Origin: DATCHW01 sp036508135
GTDB lineage: Bacteria; Bacteroidota; Ignavibacteria; Tepidaquicellales; Tepidaquicellaceae
Length of the DNA stretch: 59,942 bases
Assembly: GCA_036508135.1 (NCBI GenBank)
Contig: DATCHW010000026.1
Coordinates: forward strand, 1-59,942
Direction of reading: 5' to 3'
Below are positions 31,955 to 39,247 of the stretch, piece by piece. A program made the translations under genes and the position numbers. The notes under the pieces were generated by a model. That model was not told where the DNA came from and did no database searches. It saw only the letters and a list, made by a program, of their open reading frames with translations. How positions within the stretch are numbered: position 1 is the first letter of the stretch; each line of letters begins with the position of its first letter.

Positions 31955-32932
31955 CTATTTTAATGTTATTTTTGCATCAGCCGGCATACCGGCTTTCAGT
32001 TCAAACTGAGGATTCGGTATCTGAATTTTAACAGCATATACAAGTTTCGTTCTTTCTTCAGGAGTCTGAATATTTTTCGGTGTAAATTCTGCTTCAGAAG
32101 AAATGAAAATAACTTCGCCGGTAAAAACTTTATCTTTAAATGAATCAACTGTAATTTCTGCTTTCTGTCCGAGTTTTACTTTTCCCAGTTCTTCTTCTGT
32201 GATGTATATTATGAGTTTAACAGTCTGCAAATCCGAAACCTTGAATAAAGATGCTGAAGGTACAACATTTTCACCTATTTCCACATACTTCTGCGTAATA
32301 AATCCATCTATGGGTGCAATCACCTTGCTGTCTTCAATACTTTTTTTTATTGCTTCAGAATTTGCAACAGATTTTTTCACGTTAGCCCTTGCAGACTCTA
32401 TATCTTCAGGTCTTGTAAGATTTTTTAATTTATTATAATTCTCTTTTGAAGAATTGTACTGTGCTCTTGAAACATCGTATTTTGCGGCAGCATCGTCATA
32501 CTGCTTTTTAGTAACAGTGTTAGTTTCATATAATGATGACATCCTGTCGAAATCCTGCTTTGCCTGATCAAGGTTTGTCTTTGCCTGATTCACTGATTCC
32601 TGGGACTGCCTGATATCTTCCTTTCGTGCACCGCTTTTTAAGAGTTTAAGTTGTGCATCTGAGAATTCAGTGCCTGCTTCAGACTGGCGTAATTGTATAT
32701 CAAGCATCTCATGGTCAATTTCGAGCAGAACATCTCCTGCTTTCACCTGGTCGCCTTCTTTCACCGTGATTATTTTTATCTGTCCGTTGGATTTCGAGCT
32801 GACCGTGACATTGGTTGTCTCTATGGTTCCCGATGCTTTAATGACATTAGGGTCTTTTTTATTATTGCAGGATAGCAATATAAAAAAAGGTAAAAACAAG
32901 ATTAAATAATTAATGAATTTGGTCATTATCAT
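31955..32932 (-). CDS. HlyD/YbhG-type membrane fusion lipoprotein
   Basis: 325 residues. A lipobox LLSC at about 19-22 after a hydrophobic segment marks it as a lipoprotein. The order is typical of membrane fusion proteins: a biotinyl-lipoyl half motif (VKEGDQVKAGDVLLEIDHEML, about 57-77), a long alpha-hairpin coiled coil (about 85-190, rich in AKTNLDQAKQDFDRM-like heptads), the second lipoyl half (IDGFITQKYVEIGENV) and a beta-barrel (VSDLQTVKLIIYITEEELGKV). It bridges the inner-membrane ABC complex to the TolC duct in the periplasm. It overlaps the TetR-type gene by 23 bp. Confidence 0.93.
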   Translation of the reverse strand: MIMTKFINYLILFLPFFILLSCNNKKDPNVIKASGTIETTNVTVSSKSNGQIKIITVKEGDQVKAGDVLLEIDHEMLDIQLRQSEAGTEFSDAQLKLLKSGARKEDIRQSQESVNQAKTNLDQAKQDFDRMSSLYETNTVTKKQYDDAAAKYDVSRAQYNSSKENYNKLKNLTRPEDIESARANVKKSVANSEAIKKSIEDSKVIAPIDGFITQKYVEIGENVVPSASLFKVSDLQTVKLIIYITEEELGKVKLGQKAEITVDSFKDKVFTGEVIFISSEAEFTPKNIQTPEERTKLVYAVKIQIPNPQFELKAGMPADAKITLK

Positions 32933-33545
32933 TATTTTTTAACTTTTTAAAAATATTTTTTCCTTTTGGAGTAAGTATTCCGTTTAATATTATTTCAAAT
33001 GTAGTATCAACAGCTTCGTCAAGAGAGAAACTATTGGCAGTTATAAATTCAGGATTGATAATATATCTGATAGATCCTATGAATATTGCGATGATAATTT
33101 CATTCGGATAATCGCAAAATAACTTTTCCTTTTTACCCTGCCTTATGATTTTCGAAATATTAGCGTACATATATTTACTTCTGAGATTATCTACTTTTTT
33201 CCATAATTCAGGCATATAGATTTTAACATCCATTAGCATATTATTGTGATACTTCAATACTGCATTCACAATGAAATTCATCATATTAAGGAATTTCATA
33301 ATAGCATTTTGACGTGTGTTCAGAATTTTTTTGACGCTTGAATTTATATAATGTATTATTGATTGGACAACCTCTTCCGTTAGTTTTTCCTTTGAAGGAA
33401 AATACCGGTACAGTGTGTTCTTGCTGAGCCCCGAAAGCGCAGCTATTTCATCCATGGTTGTCTTTGAAAATCCGTCAATCCGGTATTTTTCAAGTGCCGC
33501 ATACAATATTTTTTCCCTATCAGTTTCAGGTAACGGTAAAATCAT
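32910..33545 (-). CDS. TetR-family repressor, first gene of the efflux operon
   Basis: 211 residues. The N-terminal helix-turn-helix is clear: ILYAALEKYRIDGFSKTTMDEIAALSGLSKNTLYRYFPSKEKL at residues 13-55 has the family pattern T-x-x-x-I-A-x-x-x-G-x-S-x-x-T-x-Y-x-Y-F. The C-terminal part is all-helical and would bind an inducer, possibly a pump substrate. It is transcribed first in the operon; a 10-bp inverted repeat overlaps the -10 element of the promoter, so it very likely represses its own operon and is relieved by substrate. Confidence 0.93.
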   Translation of the reverse strand: MILPLPETDREKILYAALEKYRIDGFSKTTMDEIAALSGLSKNTLYRYFPSKEKLTEEVVQSIIHYINSSVKKILNTRQNAIMKFLNMMNFIVNAVLKYHNNMLMDVKIYMPELWKKVDNLRSKYMYANISKIIRQGKKEKLFCDYPNEIIIAIFIGSIRYIINPEFITANSFSLDEAVDTTFEIILNGILTPKGKNIFKKLKNNDNDQIH

Positions 33546-33549
33546 AATC

Positions 33550-33583
33550 TATGGAAACTTTAATAGTCATATTAGTTTCCATA
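33550..33583. promoter_or_regulatory. Probable TetR operator
   Basis: TATGGAAACT (33550-33559) and its exact reverse complement AGTTTCCATA (33574-33583) are separated by 14 bp. The pair lies between the promoter and the regulator start; the distal arm overlaps the -10 hexamer. A bound repressor would block polymerase. Confidence 0.75.
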
Positions 33584-33609
33584 ATAAGAATTATTTATTT
33601 ATTTGTCAA
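33581..33609 (-). promoter_or_regulatory. Sigma70-type promoter of the efflux operon
   Basis: On the minus strand TTGACA (33609-33604) and TATTAT (33586-33581) are separated by exactly 17 bp. It is placed about 35 bp upstream of the TetR-type start codon. Confidence 0.75.
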
Positions 33610-33655
33610 GTCTTAAGGTAAAACACAACTAGTGAGTAATAATATGATATATCAT

Positions 33656-33892
33656 CCCCCCTACCCCCCTTCAAAGGGGGAAAAAATTAATCTTTAAAGT
33701 TAAATCAAAATACATTTATAATATCACTATAGTTTTTCTAAACATTTTGATTTAGCTACTTCCCCCCTACCCCCCTTCAAAGGGGGAAAAAATTAATCTT
33801 TAAAGTTAAATCAATATACATTTATAATATCACTTTAGTCTTTCTTAACCTTTTGATTTAGCTGCTCCCCCCTACCCCCCTTCAAAGGGGGA
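33656..33892. repeat. Three-copy array of a ~106-bp repeat with GGGGG hairpins
   Basis: Units start at 33656, 33762 and 33867. Each begins with CCCCCCTACCCCCCTTCAAA followed by GGGGG and A6 (hairpin), then a ~75-bp segment whose ends GTTAAATCAA and TTGATTTAGC are near-perfect inverted repeats. An inverted partial copy follows at 33933-33964, and it overlaps the 3' end of the DUF559 gene. The gap between the promoter and that gene contains nothing else. Confidence 0.9.
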
Positions 33893-33927
33893 AAAAATTT
33901 ATTTCCCTTAAAAATTAATTAGAGATA

Positions 33928-34374
33928 TTACACTTCCCCCTTTTGAAGGGGGACTGAGGGGGATGATTTATACCTCCGCCCTTTCATCTTCATAACATCA
34001 GGATGCATACTTTCAAACTCTTCAATCCAGTTTTCTAAATACATAGCGACTCCATTTAAATTATTCATAACATCATTATCAGAAAATCTTATAAAATTAT
34101 ATCCTAGATTTTTCAAATAATTTTCTCTCTCGTTATCATATGATTCATTATTAATATGCGTCATTCCATCTAATTCAATTATTAATTTAAGTTCCTTACA
34201 AAAAATGTCAACTATATATTTATCTATAGGTCTCTGTCTTAGAAATTGATACCCTTTCAGTTTACGGGCTTTTAATAATTTCAACCATAGATTTACTTCA
34301 GATTTCGTAGAATTTTTTCTAAGCTTTCTTGCAATAGGTTTGAGTTTTTTGTTATAGTTATTATTGTTCATCAT
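33928..34374 (-). CDS. DUF559 (Vsr-like) endonuclease-domain protein
   Basis: 148 residues from ATG at 34374 (a second ATG follows directly). The core ARKLRKNSTKSEVNLWLKLL, FLRQRPIDKYIVDIFCKELKL and LIIELDGMTH is the DUF559 pattern: a very-short-patch-repair-like PD-(D/E)XK nuclease with Asp in VDIF and Glu-Leu-Asp in IIELDG; YLKNLGYNFIRFSDNDVM ends the domain. Function in cells is not established for the family. The gene is nested in a repeat family: its ribosome-binding purine tract (GGGGGGTAGGGGG) and its last codons (SSPSVPLQKGEV) are both repeat copies. An upstream TTG giving 154 residues would lie inside the repeat and is less likely. Confidence 0.87.
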   Translation of the reverse strand: MMNNNNYNKKLKPIARKLRKNSTKSEVNLWLKLLKARKLKGYQFLRQRPIDKYIVDIFCKELKLIIELDGMTHINNESYDNERENYLKNLGYNFIRFSDNDVMNNLNGVAMYLENWIEEFESMHPDVMKMKGRRYKSSPSVPLQKGEV

Positions 34375-34505
34375 CCCCCTACCCCCCTTCAAAGGGGGAA
34401 AAAATTAATCTTTAAAGTTAAATCAATATACATTTATAATATCACTTTAGTCTTTCTCAACCTTTTGATTTAGCTGCTTCCCCCTACCCCCCTTCAAAGG
34501 GGGAA
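34375..34505. repeat. Two-copy array of the ~105-bp repeat upstream of DUF559
   Basis: Hairpin cores at 34375 and 34480, 105 bp apart, with the same ~75-bp segment between them as in the array at 33656-33892. The first core directly abuts the DUF559 start codon. A diverged inverted copy (CACCTTTTGAAGGGAAACTA...GGGGGATGATAT) lies at 34596-34630, next to the S9 peptidase stop. Confidence 0.88.
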
Positions 34506-34635
34506 AAATAATTATGTCAATCTTCATTCTCTTACCTTACTGTTTTTAAAATAAATTAAAGTTCTTAAATTTATTATTTCAGAATTTTTTACTCTCCACC
34601 TTTTGAAGGGAAACTAAGGGGGATGATATTTTAAA

Positions 34636-36657
34636 TTATTTGAGCCATTTGTCAAGCCATTTGAAGAATTCCCTTTGCCAGAGGACGCTGTTTTGCGGTT
34701 TTGTAACAAAATGTGTTTCGTCCGGGAAAAAAAGGAATTTGCTTGGAATTCCCTGTAGTTGTGCTGAGTTAAATGCTTCCATACCTTGTGTATATGGGAT
34801 CCTGAAATCATTCTGCCCTTCTATCACAAGTATAGGTGTATCCCAGTTACCGACAAATTTATGTGGTGAAAAATCATAACTTTTTGGCTGCGGTTTTTCC
34901 CAGTAAGGTCCGCCAAGGTCATAATTTGCAAACCACATTTCTTCGGTACTGCCGTACCAGCTTTCGAAATTAAACATACCGCAGTGAGCGATAAATGCTT
35001 TAAACCTCTTATTGTGATGCCCCGCAAGCCAATATACAGAAAATCCGCCGTAACTTGCACCAACAGCTCCGAGTTTGTCTTTATTGATAAAAAGTTCATT
35101 TGACACTTCATCTATTGCACTCAGATAATCTTCCATATTTTGTCCGCCGTAATCCTGACTGATTTGGTCATTCCATTCCTGTCCGAAAGAAGGTAATCCC
35201 CTTCTGTTGGGAGCAACTATAATATAATCGTTCGCTGCCATTATCTGGAAGTTCCACCTGAAGGAGAAAAACTGGCTCACTGCACTCTGAGGTCCGCCCT
35301 GACAGTATAGAAGTGCTGGGTATTTTTTGTTTTTATCAAATCCGGGCGGATAAATTACCCAGACGAGCATTTGCTTATTATCAGTTGTCTTTATCCATCT
35401 CTCTTCCACTTTTCCCATTTCCAGCGAGGCGAGTAAATCTTTATTTGTAAGAGATATTTCTGTCTCGTTTCCGGTTTTTTCATCTACCCTGTAAATTTCG
35501 GACGGCTTCGACATTGACATCCTGGTCCCTATAATAACACCTTCAGCTGTTTCAAGTTCGGTATAATCATGAACACCTTTTGTTATCTGAGTTATTTTTT
35601 TTGAATCAACTTCTATTTTATAAACCTGATATGTTGCATTGATTCCGCTGATGAAGTATATATATTTTCCGTCTGCACTCCATTTAAAATTAGTAGAACT
35701 TTGGTCGAAATCAGACGATAAATCCGTATATTGCTTATTACCAAAATCATAGACCATTATTCTTTTTTTGTCGGATTCGAATCCCTGAGTTTTCATACTT
35801 TCCCAGACTATTTTTTTTCCGTCCTGTGAAAATACAGGATTGAAATCATATCCATTCATTCCTTCGCTAAGGTTATAAGTCATTTTTGTATCCGGATTAT
35901 AAATGTAAATATCCGTGTTTGTACTTAAAGAGTAATCTTTTCCGTAGAGTTTTCTGCTAGTATATGCAATCTGACTTCCATCGGGACTCCAGGTAATCTG
36001 TTCAATTCCTCCGTCTGTCTTCACCGGGGAATCCCATCTTTCACCGGGCATTATATCAGTTGCATTTCCCATATTTCCATCGGAATATGGAGCGTAGAAT
36101 ACGTGGCTGTATGTAAAATCGCTCCAGGCATCCCAGTGGCGGTACATCAGGTTATCAATAATTCTTACATTTGCTTTCGGTAAATCAGGATATAATTCAT
36201 TTGCAGTCGTATCGAGTTTAACATCGGAGAAGAACACAATATTTTTAATATCCGGGGAATACGAAAAGCCGTTTATCCCTCCCTCGAAATTTGAAATTTG
36301 ATTTTTTCCGCTGCCGTCAGTATTCATTTCCCATATTTGCATTGAACCGCTTTCAGCCGAAAGGAAAGCAATTTTTTTCCCGTCGGGACGCCAGATTGCA
36401 TTATACTCACTCGACTTTGTATCGGTAATCTTGACAGCATTACCACCGTCAACTGAAATAGTATATAAGTCCCTGTTTCCGGTATTTTCAACTAAGTCAT
36501 AGTACGTAATTCCATATAAAACAGTTTTCCCGTCAGGTGAAAGTTTAGCATCGCTAACGCGGCCGAATTTCCACATTAATTCGGGAGTGAGCCTTTGCTG
36601 TGCATTTATTTCGAATGCAAATGCAATAAAAAGTATAAATATAAATATCTTTTTCAT
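34636..36657 (-). CDS. Secreted S9 family acylaminoacyl-peptidase/DPP-like enzyme
   Basis: 673 residues with a signal peptide (MKKIFIFILFIAFAFEINAQ). Residues about 22-400 are WD40-like PD40/TolB propeller blades (LSPDGKTVLYG, IWRPDGKKIAFLS, TWSPDGSQIAYTSRK, FSQDGKKIVWES). The C-terminal hydrolase has Ser in GASYGGFS (about 535), Asp in EGQNDFRIP (about 614) and His in DETHFV (about 647). It cleaves peptides from the N-terminus in the periplasm or outside. No T9SS domain. It is separated from the S8 peptidase gene upstream by a simple-sequence tract and hairpin. Confidence 0.94.
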   Translation of the reverse strand: MKKIFIFILFIAFAFEINAQQRLTPELMWKFGRVSDAKLSPDGKTVLYGITYYDLVENTGNRDLYTISVDGGNAVKITDTKSSEYNAIWRPDGKKIAFLSAESGSMQIWEMNTDGSGKNQISNFEGGINGFSYSPDIKNIVFFSDVKLDTTANELYPDLPKANVRIIDNLMYRHWDAWSDFTYSHVFYAPYSDGNMGNATDIMPGERWDSPVKTDGGIEQITWSPDGSQIAYTSRKLYGKDYSLSTNTDIYIYNPDTKMTYNLSEGMNGYDFNPVFSQDGKKIVWESMKTQGFESDKKRIMVYDFGNKQYTDLSSDFDQSSTNFKWSADGKYIYFISGINATYQVYKIEVDSKKITQITKGVHDYTELETAEGVIIGTRMSMSKPSEIYRVDEKTGNETEISLTNKDLLASLEMGKVEERWIKTTDNKQMLVWVIYPPGFDKNKKYPALLYCQGGPQSAVSQFFSFRWNFQIMAANDYIIVAPNRRGLPSFGQEWNDQISQDYGGQNMEDYLSAIDEVSNELFINKDKLGAVGASYGGFSVYWLAGHHNKRFKAFIAHCGMFNFESWYGSTEEMWFANYDLGGPYWEKPQPKSYDFSPHKFVGNWDTPILVIEGQNDFRIPYTQGMEAFNSAQLQGIPSKFLFFPDETHFVTKPQNSVLWQREFFKWLDKWLK

Positions 36658-36751
36658 ATCTGATAATTTTTTAAATAGAAAGATTAAAATTACTAAAATT
36701 CAATGTGAAAAAATATCGAAAAGGAATAGGAAGAAAAGGAGGTTAAATGGT

Positions 36752-36778
36752 TTAAAAGTGAAAAGGTGAAAAGGTAAA
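36752..36778. repeat. GTGAAAAG simple-sequence tract
   Basis: AAAAGTGAAAAGGTGAAAAG, the same word family as at 22144-22262. It sits in the gap between the S8 and S9 peptidase genes. Confidence 0.7.
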
Positions 36779-36822
36779 GTTTATAAAGTAAGAATAAATT
36801 ATTTCTTTACCTCACCCCGTCC

Positions 36823-36842
36823 CCTCTCTTAAAAAAGAGAGG
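36823..36842. terminator. Hairpin downstream of the S8 peptidase
   Basis: CCTCTCTT (36823-36830) and AAGAGAGG (36835-36842) with a 4-nt A loop, within CACCCCGTCCCCTCTCTT. It ends the minus-strand transcript 18 bp after the stop codon. The surrounding phrase looks like another dispersed repeat; the lack of a T tract lowers certainty as a terminator. Confidence 0.5.
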
Positions 36843-36859
36843 AGGGATAAGGATAAAAA

Positions 36860-38977
36860 TTATTTAGATAAAATCATTTTCTTTACATCAGTGAAATCTG
36901 AAGTCTGGATTTTATAGAAATAGATTCCGCTTGCGAGTTTAGAGCCGTCAAAATTTATTTCATAATATCCTGCTTCATAGTTTCCATTTAGAATAACTGA
37001 AATTTCCCTGCCGAGTATATCAAAAACAGTAAGTTTTACGATTGAACTCTTCGGTAATGCAAATTTTATTTTTGTAACCGGATTAAATGGATTCGGGAAA
37101 TTATTAAATAATTTATATTCGGTCGGTAATTCGGAAATATTATTCGAAACACCTGTAATTGTAAAAGTAAATCTTGTTGGTGGAGGTGTCGAGCCGGGAG
37201 GATTTATTCCCGAGCCGTCTGCAGGTAAAGTTGCCATATTAGGAGTCGGCATTGCAATATCCTGTGCAGCAAAATAATACTCGATTTGTGTTCCGCCTGC
37301 ACTTCCCGGCATTTGATAAAAGAAAGAATCGTTTTGTGCATAATAAGGCACAACGCCTGTATAGGATGACCAACTGCCGCTAATATATTTTCTGTAATAC
37401 ATTCTCGGCGCTTCATTCGTCCAGGTTCTTATAATTCCGTTATCGGTCATTTTTGTTTTCAGTGTAATTATTCCTGTAATAGGTGTATTTCCTTGTTGTG
37501 AATGTGTTATTACAGGAGCGGTATTATCCATTTTCCTTGCTGAGTCAACTGCGAGTTTTGTATTGATTAATCCCCAGCCGACTGTATTATTTGGACTTGA
37601 AGAATTATTAGCAAACTTTCTCATTATTCCGATAATTTGCAATGGAGTTAAATTTTTATTGGCAGAAAGCACAAGAGCGCAGGCACCTGCATTCATCGGG
37701 CAAGCCCAGGATGTACCTGAGCCACTTGTATTATAACCTGTTTGTTCGGCTACCTGATTTCCGCTTCCCATTGCCATAACATCAGGTTTAATTCTCGCCG
37801 GAATATCAGTTGTAGGACCAACAGAACTATAATACGATCTCGAACCGTTCGAGCCGGTTGCACCGACTGTAAGGATACTATCTGCATCAGCAGGACCTCC
37901 GAGTGTATTATGGGTAGCGTTAGATCCGTCATTACCGGCAGAATTACTAACGAGAATACCTTTATGTGCTGCTAAAACTGCTGCATTTGTAATAAGCAAT
38001 GTATGACCGTTCATATCCTGCCATGTATAACTGGTATCGTCAAAAACTAAATATCCCAATGAACTGGTAATAATATCTGCACCAAGACTGTCAACCCATT
38101 GTGCAGCTGCAGACCAATGGTCCATCTCTATCCGAGTTTCTGTTGGGTCAACTTCAGTACGGCAGAGTACAAACGTAGATTTAAAAGCGGGTCCGATTAA
38201 TTGTCCGGGTTTATAACCACCTACCAACGAAAGAGTTGCCTGTCCGTGCGAGTGGATAGCAAGATTAACAGTATCACCTGTTTGGAAATCTTTTTTCTTA
38301 AAAATCTTCATCGGCAGGGTTGTAAATGCTTCGTGATTTAAATTCAGATAACCAGCGTCAAAATGTGCAATCATCACTCCCTGTCCGAAAATTCCCTGAT
38401 TATGGACATAATTTACTTTTATCAATGTATCCTGTACAAGACTCAGACCATAGTTTAAAGAATCCAGCAGGATATTATCCATAGGAGGATTGATTAAATC
38501 AACTGCTGACGGCATAATTTCCATATCATTTTTCCTTTGTATGTAAGTCTCTACAACTTCGATGTTTTGCACGATACCAAGATTACTTAAAGAATTAATT
38601 TGTTCTCGCGTAACTTCAACGCTCATTGCATTAAACCATTTCAAAAGATGCCTTACTTTTGTGACATTTTGTGAAATAGTATTCACGTAATTACTATTCA
38701 AAGGAACATCCGTCTCATCAACGAGGTGTCCAGAAGGAAGGACTTTTGCCCTTCTATCCAGTGACCTTTGAGAAACGAGACTTAATGGATTAGAAAGCCA
38801 CTGCTGAACATTTGGTCCTTTATTATTCAAAAATACATAGACAGTAAAACTTGTACCCGACGTATTATCGAGTTGGTATGCTAATCTTTTACCAATTTTT
38901 GGATTATTGGTTTTAAAGGAATTAAAAGCTAAAAAAGCGATTAAAAGAACGGAAACGATTAAAAAATATTTTTTCAT
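36860..38977 (-). CDS. Secreted S8 (subtilisin-like) peptidase with T9SS sorting domain
   Basis: About 705 residues from the ATG at 38977, which starts a proper signal peptide (MKKYFLIVSVLLIAFLAF); the TTG six codons upstream is not needed. A propeptide-like region (about 40-150) precedes the catalytic domain: Asp in IAHFDAGY (about 205), His in IHSHGQATLSLVGG (about 240), Ser in SGTSWACPMNAG (about 420). The usual DSG is DAG here, as in many Bacteroidota subtilases. A beta domain follows. The C-terminus (NNFPNPFNPVTKIKF ... DVKKMILSK) is the T9SS type A sorting domain, so the protein should pass the outer membrane and be anchored on or released from the surface. Confidence 0.94.
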   Translation of the reverse strand: MKKYFLIVSVLLIAFLAFNSFKTNNPKIGKRLAYQLDNTSGTSFTVYVFLNNKGPNVQQWLSNPLSLVSQRSLDRRAKVLPSGHLVDETDVPLNSNYVNTISQNVTKVRHLLKWFNAMSVEVTREQINSLSNLGIVQNIEVVETYIQRKNDMEIMPSAVDLINPPMDNILLDSLNYGLSLVQDTLIKVNYVHNQGIFGQGVMIAHFDAGYLNLNHEAFTTLPMKIFKKKDFQTGDTVNLAIHSHGQATLSLVGGYKPGQLIGPAFKSTFVLCRTEVDPTETRIEMDHWSAAAQWVDSLGADIITSSLGYLVFDDTSYTWQDMNGHTLLITNAAVLAAHKGILVSNSAGNDGSNATHNTLGGPADADSILTVGATGSNGSRSYYSSVGPTTDIPARIKPDVMAMGSGNQVAEQTGYNTSGSGTSWACPMNAGACALVLSANKNLTPLQIIGIMRKFANNSSSPNNTVGWGLINTKLAVDSARKMDNTAPVITHSQQGNTPITGIITLKTKMTDNGIIRTWTNEAPRMYYRKYISGSWSSYTGVVPYYAQNDSFFYQMPGSAGGTQIEYYFAAQDIAMPTPNMATLPADGSGINPPGSTPPPTRFTFTITGVSNNISELPTEYKLFNNFPNPFNPVTKIKFALPKSSIVKLTVFDILGREISVILNGNYEAGYYEINFDGSKLASGIYFYKIQTSDFTDVKKMILSK

Positions 38978-39153
38978 ATCAATTATTTTATTCAACCTTT
39001 AAAATAACGTCTTTAATAAAAATAAACAAAGCAAATAGTAAAATAATTTCAGATTGTATTGGAAATGGATTAAGATGAGGAAATCATTAGGAATAATATT
39101 TAACGACAAAGCAGGGAAATATAATTATCCTTATTTGTAACTGATAAATGAAG

Positions 39154-39219
39154 CAAGGGAGCAAGCTCCCTTGTCAAACCCAAAGGAGTGAAATATGTTT
39201 ATCTATATATCTCACTCCT
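39154..39219. repeat. Two adjacent hairpins in the S8/T9SS gap
   Basis: CAAGGGAGC-AA-GCTCCCTTG (39154-39173) is a perfect 9-bp inverted repeat; AGGAGTGA (39184-39191) pairs with TCACTCCT (39212-39219). The second is followed by AAGGGGCTTTTTATG. They lie 30-90 bp after the stop of the next gene and may terminate it. No gene is present in 38978-39247. Confidence 0.55.
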
Positions 39220-39247
39220 AAGGGGCTTTTTATGATTATACTTCGAC

